NCBI GenBank assembly: GCA_035634055.1
Contig: DASQDR010000141.1
Location: forward strand, 1 to 19,444
From: JAICTV01 sp035634055
Lineage (GTDB): Bacteria; Planctomycetota; Phycisphaerae; Tepidisphaerales; Tepidisphaeraceae
Direction: 5' to 3'
DNA: 19,444 bases
Made by a program: the position numbers and the translations under genes. Below the pieces are notes generated by a model. It worked only from the letters and a program-made list of their open reading frames with translations, was not told where the DNA came from and ran no database searches. Of this stretch, positions 1 to 8,610 are shown piece after piece (position 1 is the first letter of the stretch; each line of letters begins with the position of its first letter).

Positions 1-78
1 GCCGCGCCGGCCGATTTCGTTTTCGCAAATCGCGAAGCGGTCCACGATGCCCCCGATGACGCAACGCCAGCCCGTCAC
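1..78 (-). CDS. Start of a small downstream gene, cut by the window edge (possibly DUF3006-like)
   Basis: An open frame of 26 codons begins at a GTG whose last two bases lie in the GH2 stop codon (GTGA overlap at 75-78) and runs open to the window edge. The translation is VTGWRCVIGG followed by IVDRFAICENEIGRRG. The VDRFAICE-type opening resembles the short DUF3006 family, whose members begin with a VDR-x-E/A-x-x-A-hydrophobic pattern; this match is from memory and weak. A second possible start is the GTG at 45-43, which has a G-rich stretch just upstream. The overlap would couple its translation to GH2, making it the ninth gene of the operon. It could also be an untranslated open stretch, because only 26 codons are visible. 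Confidence 0.4.
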   Translation of the reverse strand, partial: MTGWRCVIGGIVDRFAICENEIGRRG

Positions 79-2870
79 TTCGCGCCCGCCGGCGGCTGGC
101 CGAAGTAGAACTTGGCGCGGCCGCGGTACTCGCCGGAGGCGGTCGTCTGCTGCCCGCGCGGCCCGGTCGTGTTGGACAGTTGGAACTTCGACCCGATCGG
201 CGGGATCGCGTGCAGGAGCGAGAAGCCGGCGGCGGGGAACTGCGCCCAGGCGTTGCCGCTGAGCTGTGACGACGGGGCCCGCCGGGTGGCGGCGGTGGTC
301 GGGCTGATCGGCTTGGGGTCGCCGGGGAACCGCGGGCGCAGCACCTGAACGTGGAGTTCCGGATCGTCCAGCGCCGCCAGGATCGGCCCGGCCGACGTCT
401 CCAGCCGCATCCAGCGCACGCCGCTGTAGTACCCCTTGAACTCCGGATAAATCAGGTTGCTGTAGCCGGTCATGGCGTCGTTGAACGCGTTCTGCCAGAC
501 GCCGAGCGTCGCCCCCTCCGGGCGGTTCTTCCACGTGCGGAACGGGCCGTGCCCGAACCAGGTCATGGACTTCACGTCCTGCTCCGGCAGGTCGAAGCTG
601 ACGCCGAAGAAGTCGAACTTGCCGTCCAGCGCGTAGGTGTAATCCAGCTCGACCCAGCCGTCGCCGCGGACGCGCCAGGCGGCGCGCTTCATGTCGCCGT
701 CGTAGGTCGCCTCGACGATCACGTCGCCGCCCTCGGTGCGGTGCGTGAGCTGCTTCAGCTCCGACCGCCCCACCGCCATGCGCGGCCCGTTGGTCAGCGG
801 CAGCGCCTTTCCGCCGCGCGCGGCGCTCTCCAGCGTGCCGGTTTCCTTGCTGAAGGCGATCGCCAGGTCGCCGGCGGTGACCTTGATGCGCCCGCCCTCT
901 TCGGCGGCGGCGACCGTGCCGCCGGTCGGGGCGGTGGTGGCGACCTGCGGCGCGCGCACCGGCCAGACCCACGTCCACAGCTCGCGGCCGGTCGGATCAT
1001 CCGCGCGCAGCGCGATCGCGTCGAATTCCTGGGTCGAGCCGGCGGGCCGTTCCAGCTTCACCACCCGCTTTTGCCCCGGCTCGATGTCCACCTTCTGCTG
1101 CCAGTTGGCGACGACCGCGTGCCCCGCCTGCGCGTCCCATGGGCCGCGGTGCCGGCGCAGCTCGAAGCGCAACGTGCACTCGCGCGCGTTGGTGAAGTCG
1201 TAGCGGTTGTCGATCTCGACCGACGAATCATCCACCCGGCGGGCGACGATCGGCGACCAAATCTCCTTCACCGTGTAGAAGCTCCCCTCCTTCTCGCGGT
1301 ACGGGCCGACGATGCCGTCCGGGGCGGCGTTGCCGGCGGTGTCCATCTTGCCATCGGGGCGCTTCACCGTCTCATCGGAAAACGACCAGAGGAACCCGCC
1401 GCCGCCGACCTTGCTGGCGCGCATCGCGTCCCAGTACTCGCCCAGCCCCGCGCCCGCCCCGCCGTCGAACAGCCCGTGCAGGAACTCGGTGGGCATGTAG
1501 ATCACGTCGCCGCGGCAGAGCGCGACGTGCTCGTCGTAGGAGCGATAATGCTTCGTCTGCACGTCGAACGACAGCTCCCACGGGTGCAGCACGGCGCGGT
1601 TCTGCGGGTCCCACTTGGCGAACTCGTTGTCGACCGCCTTGTTCCAGCCGCCCTCGTTGCCGTTGTCCCAGAAGAGGATCGACGGGTGGTTGACGTCGCG
1701 GCGGATCAGTTCCCCCACCAGCCGCCGGGCGTTCTCTTCATCGTATGACTTCTGCCACCCGGCCAATTCATCAAGGACGTACAGGCCGATCTCGTCGCAC
1801 GCGTCTAGGAAATGCTCGTCCGGCGAGTAGTGGCTCATGCGGACGGCGTTGTGGTTCATCTCCTTCATCAGCATTACGTCGGCGCGGCTGAGCTTCTCGC
1901 TGGTCGTCCGCCCGCTGTCGGGCCAGAAGGAGTGGCGGTTGGAGCCCTTGAGCAGCACGCGCTTGCCGTTGACGTAGATGCCGTCGCCCTTGCGGACCTC
2001 GATGGTGCGGAAGCCGAAGCGCTGCCTTACGCGGTGGACGACCTTGTCGCCCTCGGCCAGGGCGACTTCCACCACGTAAAGGTTCGGCGTCTCGGCCGTC
2101 CACTGGCGCGGGGCATCGATCTTCCCTTCGAGCCGAGCCTTGCCGTCAGTGATCTTCGCGCTGAAGGCAGATCCGACGGCGGCTCCGTTGAGGGCGGCGC
2201 CGTTGATGTCAAAGACCTGGCCGCTCACGCGATCGGCCGCGCCCGCGCCGCCGCCGAAGACGTCAATCGCGATCGTGCCGTCCGCCCGCGCGTCGATGGC
2301 GATGCGCTCGACGTGCTGCGGCGGCTTGGCCTCGAGCCACACCGGCCGGAAGATCCCGCCGAAGACCCAGTAATCCGCCTGCCGCTCGGCGCGGTTGATC
2401 CCGGCCGACGCGGACTTCTTGTCCACCGTCACTTCCAGGACGTTCTCCTCGCCGAACTTCACCAGCTTCGTAACGTCGTAGCTGAACCGGTAGAACGCGC
2501 CCTGGTGCATCGGCCCGGCGGGCTGGCCGTTCACCTTCGCCTGGCAGTCGGTCATCACGCCGTCAAACACCAGCGTCACCGCTTGCCCGCGCCAATCGGC
2601 GGGCACCTGGAACTTGTGCCGGTACTGTCCCTGCTCGGGCGCATCCTTGTCGTGGGAGTAGTTGAGCGTCCCGTACCCCAACGCATCCCAGCACGACGGG
2701 ACCGGGATGGTCGTCCACTCGCCGGACTTAGCGCCGGCGGTGCACATGAACTCCCACGGCACGGCGTCGTCGCTCCCCTTCCCGGAGAGGTACTGCCGCC
2801 GCGTCTCCTGCGCCTGGGCCGCGGCCGCGAACAGGAGGATGACCAGTGCCGACAAGGTGCGAGCGATCAT
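75..2870 (-). CDS. Secreted glycoside hydrolase family 2, probable beta-galactosidase
   Basis: A 931-aa GH2 enzyme of the LacZ type, expected to remove terminal beta-linked galactose. The ATG at 2870 gives a clean signal peptide (MIARTLSALVILLFAAAAQAQ, residues 1-21), so it is preferred to the in-frame GTG at 2906; a GGAG lies 14 nt upstream. Domains in order: jelly-roll sugar-binding domain (about 30-180), Ig-like domain (about 185-290), TIM barrel (about 290-540), a second Ig-like domain, and a C-terminal LacZ domain-5-like beta-sandwich (about 650-920) with WFGHGP at 771-776. The acid/base is Glu406 in WDNGNEGG and the likely nucleophile is Glu462 in MPTEFLHG. The length is typical of LacZ-like GH2 proteins. 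It follows GH1 after 76 nt. In this locus galactose on xyloglucan side chains is the natural substrate (inference); other GH2 specificities cannot be excluded from motifs. Confidence 0.88.
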   Translation of the reverse strand: MIARTLSALVILLFAAAAQAQETRRQYLSGKGSDDAVPWEFMCTAGAKSGEWTTIPVPSCWDALGYGTLNYSHDKDAPEQGQYRHKFQVPADWRGQAVTLVFDGVMTDCQAKVNGQPAGPMHQGAFYRFSYDVTKLVKFGEENVLEVTVDKKSASAGINRAERQADYWVFGGIFRPVWLEAKPPQHVERIAIDARADGTIAIDVFGGGAGAADRVSGQVFDINGAALNGAAVGSAFSAKITDGKARLEGKIDAPRQWTAETPNLYVVEVALAEGDKVVHRVRQRFGFRTIEVRKGDGIYVNGKRVLLKGSNRHSFWPDSGRTTSEKLSRADVMLMKEMNHNAVRMSHYSPDEHFLDACDEIGLYVLDELAGWQKSYDEENARRLVGELIRRDVNHPSILFWDNGNEGGWNKAVDNEFAKWDPQNRAVLHPWELSFDVQTKHYRSYDEHVALCRGDVIYMPTEFLHGLFDGGAGAGLGEYWDAMRASKVGGGGFLWSFSDETVKRPDGKMDTAGNAAPDGIVGPYREKEGSFYTVKEIWSPIVARRVDDSSVEIDNRYDFTNARECTLRFELRRHRGPWDAQAGHAVVANWQQKVDIEPGQKRVVKLERPAGSTQEFDAIALRADDPTGRELWTWVWPVRAPQVATTAPTGGTVAAAEEGGRIKVTAGDLAIAFSKETGTLESAARGGKALPLTNGPRMAVGRSELKQLTHRTEGGDVIVEATYDGDMKRAAWRVRGDGWVELDYTYALDGKFDFFGVSFDLPEQDVKSMTWFGHGPFRTWKNRPEGATLGVWQNAFNDAMTGYSNLIYPEFKGYYSGVRWMRLETSAGPILAALDDPELHVQVLRPRFPGDPKPISPTTAATRRAPSSQLSGNAWAQFPAAGFSLLHAIPPIGSKFQLSNTTGPRGQQTTASGEYRGRAKFYFGQPPAGAK

Positions 2871-2946
2871 GTTCGACAAGATAACTCCGGCGGTGAAGGT
2901 GTACACGCCGGGGCGGCGTGATCCAGGACCATGGGGCGGCGGCGGA

Positions 2947-4317
2947 CTAGCCGCCGACGGCGTTGCGAGCGATCACCTGCGAGTAGAACTTCGCGCTCAG
3001 CTTCGGCGTGCGCTGGAGCGTCTGGTAATTCGTGTAGCAGATGCCGAATCGGCGGGTGTAGCCGAACGCCCACTCGAAGTTGTCCATCAGGCTCCAGAGG
3101 AAGTACCCCTTGAGCGGGTAACCCTCGGCCGTCGCGCGGTGCGCGTGGACGAGGTGCTGCTGAAGGTACATCACGCGAGCGACGTCGAGCAGCTCGCCCT
3201 TTTCGTTGGGCCGGTCAGGGTTGGCGGCACCGTTCTCGGTGATGTACACGGCCGGCACCTTCCACAACTCGGTGACGAAGCGCGGCGCCCAGTAGAGAAC
3301 CGACGGGCCAATGGTCAGCCAGGGCATGTTCATGCGCGGGTAGGCCTCGTCGCACGCGACGGGCGACCATTGCCGAGGCGCGGCGGGGTCGTGGCGGACG
3401 TAGGACGGCGCGTAGAGGTTCAGGCCGACGAAGTCGAGCGGCGCGGAGATGTCGCGCATGTCCGCATCCGTGAAGTCGGGCGCGTCGCCGCCCTGCTGCT
3501 CCAGGTAGGCGGGGTGGTAGCGGCCCTCCATGATCGGCGTGAGGTACATGCCGGTCATCTCGCGGAACGCATTCTTGGCCGCCTCGACGTGCTCCGGGGA
3601 TTCAAGGATCGGGACCACGCCCGGCGCGTTCTCCGCCAGCCCGACGCGCGGTGCCTTGCCGCGCGCGGCGGCGCGGACCGCCTGCACTGCCAGACCGTGC
3701 CCGAGCACCGCGTGGTGCCGCGCCTGGTTGAAGACCTTGCGCGCGACGATCTTCCCGGGCGCGAACGGCTCGTCGTTCTGCGTGTAGGCCTTATCGAGGA
3801 AGCAGAGGAACTCGTTGATGGTGAAGATGCCCGCCACGCGGTCGCCAAGGCGTTTGGCCATCACGCCGGCGTAATTGGCGAAGTCCTGGGCGCACTGCCG
3901 CGATTCCCAGCCCCGGTAGCTGTCCTCGCACCACTGCGGCAGGTCCCAGTGGAACAGCGTCATCCACGGCTGAATGCCCGCGGCAAGCAGCTCGTCCACC
4001 AGCCGCTTGTAGAAATCGACGCCCTTCTCGTTGATCTCGCCGCTGCCGGACGGGAACACGCGCGACCAGGAGACCGAGAAGCGGTACGCCTTCACGCCCA
4101 GCGACTTCATGAGCGCGACGTCGTCGCGGTAGCGATGGTAGTGATCGCAGGCGACATCGCCGGTGTGGTCCATGGCGACCGCGCCGGGGCGGCGGCAGAA
4201 GGTGTCCCAGACGCTGGGGCCTCGGCCATCGTCGCGCGCGGCGCCTTCCACCTGGTAGGCGGCGGTGGCGGTGCCCCAGACGAAATCGCGCGGGAACTCG
4301 CAGAACAATTTGGCCAT
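2947..4317 (-). CDS. Glycoside hydrolase family 1 beta-glucosidase, cytoplasmic
   Basis: A 456-aa GH1 enzyme, a normal family length, covering the whole TIM barrel. It opens with the typical FPRDFVWGTATAAYQVEGA. The acid/base is Glu169 in FTINE and the nucleophile is Glu361 in YITENG; the C-terminal KGYFLWSLMDNFEWAFGY block carries the substrate-contacting Trp/Glu residues. There is no signal peptide, so it should act in the cytoplasm on imported oligosaccharides, removing non-reducing beta-glucose. The ATG at 4317 is chosen because homology starts immediately after it and GGAGAG sits about 8 nt upstream; the longer frame to 4446 is Arg/Pro-rich shadow sequence. It starts 5 nt after the stop of the GH74 gene, so the two are co-transcribed. 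Beta-galactosidase or beta-fucosidase side activity is common in GH1. Confidence 0.93.
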   Translation of the reverse strand: MAKLFCEFPRDFVWGTATAAYQVEGAARDDGRGPSVWDTFCRRPGAVAMDHTGDVACDHYHRYRDDVALMKSLGVKAYRFSVSWSRVFPSGSGEINEKGVDFYKRLVDELLAAGIQPWMTLFHWDLPQWCEDSYRGWESRQCAQDFANYAGVMAKRLGDRVAGIFTINEFLCFLDKAYTQNDEPFAPGKIVARKVFNQARHHAVLGHGLAVQAVRAAARGKAPRVGLAENAPGVVPILESPEHVEAAKNAFREMTGMYLTPIMEGRYHPAYLEQQGGDAPDFTDADMRDISAPLDFVGLNLYAPSYVRHDPAAPRQWSPVACDEAYPRMNMPWLTIGPSVLYWAPRFVTELWKVPAVYITENGAANPDRPNEKGELLDVARVMYLQQHLVHAHRATAEGYPLKGYFLWSLMDNFEWAFGYTRRFGICYTNYQTLQRTPKLSAKFYSQVIARNAVGG

Positions 4318-4322
4318 TGCGA

Positions 4323-6632
4323 TCACTCTCCAGCGCGCGGGGACGCCGCGGGCTCCCCGTACAAGATACCGCGGCCGTCGGTGCCGACGTAAACGCGGCC
4401 GAAGAGGCGCGGGTCGCCGGCGACGCAGCGAAAGCGCGTGCCCCACTGGTGCTGGTCGTCGTTAAGCCGCAGCCACGATCGCCCGGCGTCGTCGGAGCGC
4501 CACAGCGCCTTCCGCTTGTCCCTGGTGCCGATGGCGAACAGGGCGGGATACTCCTTGCCCGCCGCCGCCTTGCCGAAGCTGAGCGCGTCCACCTGCACGC
4601 CGCCGCCGTCGGCGCGGGTGAAGGATTTGCCGGCGTCGGCGGAGTGGAACAGGCCGGCCTTGCTGACGAGCCAGAGGTCGCCGGAGAGGCCGGTCGTCGC
4701 CGACAGCGGCCACGCCGCCTCGTGCCAGGTGGGCTCGTCGCCGCTGATGTCCTTCGGCAGCCCGCTCGGCTGGCTCTCGACGAACGTGGCGGCGGCGTCG
4801 GTGCTGGTGTAGAGCTTCCCGGTTTTGAAGTCGAGCGCGTAGAACTTTTTCGGATCGACGCGATCAGCGACCGGACGGGCGTTGGCGGGCAGGCCACGGG
4901 CGGGCGTCCAGCTCGGGCTGTCGCTCCGCGCGACCATCGCGGTCGGTCGGGTCATGAGCACGAGCGTTTCGCCGTCGGCCGAGACGGTGATCGCCGGGTT
5001 CGCCCCCGCCGCGCCGCGTCGCCGGCGCGGTGCGCCCTCCGCCGGCGCGTCGCTCGCCGGCAGCGCGATTGGCTTCCACGTCTTGCCGCCGTCGCGCGAG
5101 ATCCCCAGCGGCGACTGCCCCTCGCTCGGCCGGCCGCTGCGGACGATCACCGCGGGCCTCTGCCCGGCGTATTCCAACGTGTTGGTGTTGCCGAACTGCG
5201 GGTTCTCGAACATCCCCTTCGGCGGCGAGACGCCCAGGTCGTCGTGCACGAACCCGCCGATGTCGCCGAAGCCGCTGATCAGGTGCGCGCCCGCGCTAGG
5301 GCTCATCAGCGTGATGACCGCGGTTTGCTCGATCCCCTCGACCCACGGCTTCCAGTGCGTCGGCTGGTCCTTGTTAACGTTGGAGAAGTCACTCGTGGCA
5401 TAAATCGTCGCGCCGGTCGCGTAGCAGGCGCGGTCGGAATCAAACGGATCAATCGCGAAGGCCGCCATCCACCAACCGAGGCGCGGCTCGGGCTTGCCCC
5501 AGAAGAGGAACGGCGTGGCGCTGACGTCGCGCTCGCTGCGGTTGACAATGTCCTTCCACGTCTTGCCGCCGTCGGTGCTGCGCCAGACGGTGTCGCTGGG
5601 CGACCAGCGGTTCATGGTGGTGACGGCGAGCGTGCCGGGCTTCTGGCGGTCGAGCGACAGACCGCAGTAGCCGCCCGGCTGGCGGTTGGGGCGTTGGTCG
5701 GGCGTGATGTCGGTCCACGCGCCGCTCTTGGTGTCGAGCTTCATCACCGCGCCGTCGGTCACGCCGTTAGGCCCGGGGCCGTTGCCGTAGGTGACGTAAA
5801 GGGTGCCGGCGTCGTCGATCTCTGCCTTGGCGGGCAGGAACTCTTTCTTCGGCTCGCCGGGCACGACCTTCCACGTCTTGCCGGCGTCGTCGCTGCGGAA
5901 GAGGTGGTGGTCGCCGGGATCGGCGCTGCCGACGAAGATCGTCTTGCTCGGCTGCCCGGGGGTGGAGGATTTCGGGTCGAAGACGACGAAGCTCAGGCCG
6001 GGGTTGCTCGGCTGGCCGCGCGCGGGGACGCCGCGTCCCTTGATGGGGAAGCTCTCGACCTTCTGCCAGCTCTTGCCGTGATCGCCGCTGCGCTGCAAGC
6101 CGTCGTGGCGGGAGCCGAAGTAGAGGATGCTGTTGTCGTTCGGATCGACCGCCAGGCGCTCGCCGAGCCCGCGGCCGTCCTCGTTGCCGCCCATCTGGAA
6201 GGTGACGGGGTAAACGTCCCAGTGCCCGCCGCGATCGTGCGACCGCAGGATGGCCGACGGCTCGCCGCGGTACATGCCGGCGGCGACGTAGACGATGTTG
6301 GGGTCGAGCGGGTCCGGCGCGATGCTCTCGCCGCCCTGGTAGCTGGACTCGGGCATCGAATCCTGAAGCGGGATCCAGCGGTTCTGCCGGGAATCCCAGC
6401 GGTAGCAGCCGCCCATGTCGGAGCGGAGGTAGGCGAGGCCCTTCTCGGCGCGGGAGAAGACGATGCCGGGAATGAACCCGCCGCCGCCGATCTTCACGTT
6501 GCGCCAGGAATACGCTTCGGCCTGCGCCGCCGCGGCGTCGGCGGCAGCGGCGAGGCGCGTCAGAGAGGGCGCGACGGTGGTGGCGATGACGATTGCGGTC
6601 AATAGCTGGATGCGTGTCACGATTGAATTCAT
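4323..6632 (-). CDS. Glycoside hydrolase family 74 xyloglucanase, signal peptide, single-module
   Basis: A 769-aa two-propeller GH74 protein that should hydrolyse the beta-1,4-glucan backbone of xyloglucan or its oligosaccharides. Residues 1-39 form an export signal (hydrophobic core LLTAIVIATTVAPSL, then AAADAAAAQA). The catalytic base is Asp72 in RSDMGGCYRWD and the acid is Asp457 in SGFGDIGGFVHDD, both in the canonical GH74 contexts. Asp-box repeats (SxDxGxxW) occur at 131, 182, 247, 352, 512 and 713, with degenerate copies at 610 and 664. The start is the ATG at 6632, which overlaps the upstream permease stop as ATGA (6629-6632), so translation is coupled. The 1048-aa frame that reaches 7469 is only shadow of the permease. 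Whether it acts as endo-xyloglucanase or as a reducing-end exo-enzyme cannot be decided here. An annotation as sialidase from the BNR repeats would be wrong. Confidence 0.88.
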   Translation of the reverse strand: MNSIVTRIQLLTAIVIATTVAPSLTRLAAAADAAAAQAEAYSWRNVKIGGGGFIPGIVFSRAEKGLAYLRSDMGGCYRWDSRQNRWIPLQDSMPESSYQGGESIAPDPLDPNIVYVAAGMYRGEPSAILRSHDRGGHWDVYPVTFQMGGNEDGRGLGERLAVDPNDNSILYFGSRHDGLQRSGDHGKSWQKVESFPIKGRGVPARGQPSNPGLSFVVFDPKSSTPGQPSKTIFVGSADPGDHHLFRSDDAGKTWKVVPGEPKKEFLPAKAEIDDAGTLYVTYGNGPGPNGVTDGAVMKLDTKSGAWTDITPDQRPNRQPGGYCGLSLDRQKPGTLAVTTMNRWSPSDTVWRSTDGGKTWKDIVNRSERDVSATPFLFWGKPEPRLGWWMAAFAIDPFDSDRACYATGATIYATSDFSNVNKDQPTHWKPWVEGIEQTAVITLMSPSAGAHLISGFGDIGGFVHDDLGVSPPKGMFENPQFGNTNTLEYAGQRPAVIVRSGRPSEGQSPLGISRDGGKTWKPIALPASDAPAEGAPRRRRGAAGANPAITVSADGETLVLMTRPTAMVARSDSPSWTPARGLPANARPVADRVDPKKFYALDFKTGKLYTSTDAAATFVESQPSGLPKDISGDEPTWHEAAWPLSATTGLSGDLWLVSKAGLFHSADAGKSFTRADGGGVQVDALSFGKAAAGKEYPALFAIGTRDKRKALWRSDDAGRSWLRLNDDQHQWGTRFRCVAGDPRLFGRVYVGTDGRGILYGEPAASPRAGE

Positions 6633-7600
6633 CCCTTCATTCCGGTGGTGGAAATGCCTTGCACGAAGGCGCGTTGCCCGACGAAGAACAGGAGCAGCAC
6701 GGGCAGGATCACCAGCACCGAGGCGGCCATGAGCTGGTGCCACGGCGTGCCGCCGAGCTGCGACTGAAAGTTCTGCAACCCCAGTGCGAGCGTGAACTGC
6801 TCGGGGCGCTGGAGGTAAACGAGCGGGCCGAGGAAGTCGTTCCAGACGCCCATGAAGGCGAACAGCGCCACCACGGTAAGCGCGGGCTTGGAGAGCGGCA
6901 GGACGACGCGGAAGAAGATCCCCAGCTCGCCGCAGCCGTCGATGCGGGCGGCCTCGGAAAGCTCGGTGGGGATGGTCATGAAGAACTGCCGCAGCAGGAA
7001 GATGCTGAACGCGCTGCCGAACCACGCCGGGACCCACAGCGGCTTGAAGGTGCCGAGCCACTGCACGCCGGTGTGATCGCCCATCCAGCGAAACAGCGAG
7101 AAGAGCGAGACCATCGTGACCGGGAACGGGATCATCATCGTCGCCAGCATCACGCCGAACAGCACGCCGCGCCCGGGGAAGCGCAGGCGGGCGAAGCCGT
7201 AGGCGACGATCGCGCTGGAAAGCGTAGTGCCGGCGACGACCAGGGCGGCGATCACCAGGCTGTTGCGCGCCCAGAGCAAAAAGTGCAGCCGCTGGTTCTG
7301 GAGCACGTCGAGGTAATTCTGCGGGACGAACGGCCGCGGGATCACCTGCGGCGGGAAGCGCATCGCGTTGTCGAGCGTCTTGAAGCTGGTCGACACCATC
7401 CACAGGAACGGCACGAGCGCGCCGGCGCAAATCACCAGCAGTGCGAGGTGGATGAAGATCGGCTTCCACCGCCGCGCGCGCCGGTGTGCGACCGGCGCAG
7501 CGGGCGGCGCGGGCGACATCGCGGAAGCGGCAGGCGCCGTGCCCGGCGTGCGGGCCGCGCGTTGCTCAGCATTTCTCGCCATCACGTCGAGCGTCACCAC
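6629..7600 (-). CDS. CUT1-type sugar ABC transporter permease, MalG-like
   Basis: A 323-aa inner-membrane permease, the second of the pair forming the import channel. A cytoplasmic Ala/Pro-rich N-tail (1-45) precedes about six membrane segments; the first is roughly 48-70. The EAA loop that contacts the ATPase is seen as ELSEAARIDGCGELGIFF (about 213-230). The C-terminus AFVQGISTTGMKG is typical of MalG/LacG-like proteins. The start is probably a GTG: GTG codons at 7600 and 7597 lie 4 and 7 nt after a GGAG, whereas the ATG at 7582 is too far from it. The last codons overlap the start of the downstream GH74 (ATGA), tying transporter and enzyme expression together. The substrate is inferred from context to be xyloglucan oligosaccharides. 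Confidence 0.92.
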   Translation of the reverse strand: MVTLDVMARNAEQRAARTPGTAPAASAMSPAPPAAPVAHRRARRWKPIFIHLALLVICAGALVPFLWMVSTSFKTLDNAMRFPPQVIPRPFVPQNYLDVLQNQRLHFLLWARNSLVIAALVVAGTTLSSAIVAYGFARLRFPGRGVLFGVMLATMMIPFPVTMVSLFSLFRWMGDHTGVQWLGTFKPLWVPAWFGSAFSIFLLRQFFMTIPTELSEAARIDGCGELGIFFRVVLPLSKPALTVVALFAFMGVWNDFLGPLVYLQRPEQFTLALGLQNFQSQLGGTPWHQLMAASVLVILPVLLLFFVGQRAFVQGISTTGMKG

Positions 7601-7671
7601 GTTGCTCCGAAACCGTCCAAATCCAGATTAATCACCCTATCACCCAGCCACCCGTGCCACCGCCAAGCCGC

Positions 7672-7685
7672 GCGCATCGATGCGC
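7672..7685. promoter_or_regulatory. 14-bp palindrome in the gap between the two permease genes
   Basis: GCGCATCGATGCGC is a perfect inverted repeat with a central CG, placed in the 99-nt spacer (7601-7699) that is the longest gap within the operon. It could be an internal operator or an RNA stem affecting the ratio of the two permeases. The flank also has a short imperfect direct repeat (ATCACCC TATCACCC, 7631-7645). Function is not shown. Confidence 0.3.
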
Positions 7686-7699
7686 AACGGCGCACCCGC

Positions 7700-8590
7700 T
7701 CACGCCGCCGAATGATGCACCCAGCGCTTGCTCGTCCAGAAGGCCAGCGCGGTCAGCGCCAGCACGATGAGCAACTGCACCCACGCCATCGCGCTGGCGT
7801 AGCCCATCTTCAGGTAGACGAACGCGTTGTCGTAGAGGTAATACGTGAAGAAGTAGGTCGACCGCGCGGGCCCGCCCTGGGTCATGATCAGGGGGAGGAC
7901 GAAGACCTGCATCGCGCCGATCATGGCCATGATCAGGTTGAAGAAGATGACCGGCGAGAGCATCGGCAGCGTGACGTGCCAGACCCGCCGCAGCGCGCCC
8001 GCGCCGTCGAGCTCCGCCGCCTCGTACAGCTCGCGCGGAACGTCCTGCAAGCCGGCCAGGTAGATGACCACGGTATTGCCCGCGCCCCAGATGCTGATCA
8101 AGACCAGGGCGGGCATGGCCCAGCGCTCGCTGCCGAGCCAGCCGGGCTGCTCGCTGACGCCGAGCAGCCCGAGCGCGAAGTTGATCAGCCCCAGCTTGGG
8201 GTTGAAGAGCCAGAGCCAGAGCATGGCCGACGCGACGGCGGGCACGATCGACGGGAGGAAGACGATCGTGCGGTAGACCGCCTGCCCGCGGACCTTGGCG
8301 TTGAGCAGCAGCGCCGCCGACAGCGCCGCCACGGCGCACAGCGGCAGCGATAGCGCAGCGTAGTAGAACGTGTTGCCCATCGCCTTCCAGAAGACCCCAT
8401 CGCTCGCCAGCGTGCGGTAGTTCTCCAGCCCGCGGAAGACCGGCCGCTGGAGCAGCGAGTAGTCGCAAAAGCTGTAGTAGAGCGACAGGCCGATGGGGAT
8501 CAGCGTAAACGTGCAGAACCCGACGAGCCACGGCGCGATGAACGCGTACCCCTTGAGCGCTTCCCGACCTCGCGCGCTGATCGCCGGCAT
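7700..8590 (-). CDS. CUT1-type sugar ABC transporter permease, MalF-like
   Basis: A 296-aa inner-membrane permease with six predicted segments, first at about 15-40 (GYAFIAPWLVGFCTFTLIPI). The EAA loop is YEAAELDGAGALRRVWHVTLP (about 189-209). The MTQGGPARSTYFFTYYLYDNAF stretch near the C-terminus (about 236-257, quoted here in part as MTQGGP...YLYDNAF) is characteristic of MalF/UgpA-like CUT1 permeases. The start is the ATG at 8590, 20 nt after the stop of the substrate-binding protein gene; the frame that extends to 9205 is shadow of that gene. It is followed by a 99-nt spacer, the longest gap inside the operon, before the second permease. No ATPase gene accompanies the pair. Confidence 0.92.
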   Translation of the reverse strand: MPAISARGREALKGYAFIAPWLVGFCTFTLIPIGLSLYYSFCDYSLLQRPVFRGLENYRTLASDGVFWKAMGNTFYYAALSLPLCAVAALSAALLLNAKVRGQAVYRTIVFLPSIVPAVASAMLWLWLFNPKLGLINFALGLLGVSEQPGWLGSERWAMPALVLISIWGAGNTVVIYLAGLQDVPRELYEAAELDGAGALRRVWHVTLPMLSPVIFFNLIMAMIGAMQVFVLPLIMTQGGPARSTYFFTYYLYDNAFVYLKMGYASAMAWVQLLIVLALTALAFWTSKRWVHHSAA

Positions 8591-8610
8591 GCCTGTACGC
8601 GTCCCCGTGG

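Noticed and set aside
2940..2956. Small inverted repeat CGGCGG-ACTAG-CCGCCG at the GH1 stop codon
   Set aside because: A 6-bp GC stem arises easily in such GC-rich sequence, overlaps the stop codon and lacks a T-run, so it is not called a terminator.
5366..5371. AACGTT core inside the second GH74 coding region
   Set aside because: It lies deep in a coding sequence with asymmetric flanks and is expected by chance; it is not counted as an operator.
6633..7469. N-terminal extension of the second GH74 to 7469
   Set aside because: It overlaps the permease in another frame and has no domain sense; the ATG at 6632 gives a signal peptide and an ATGA overlap.
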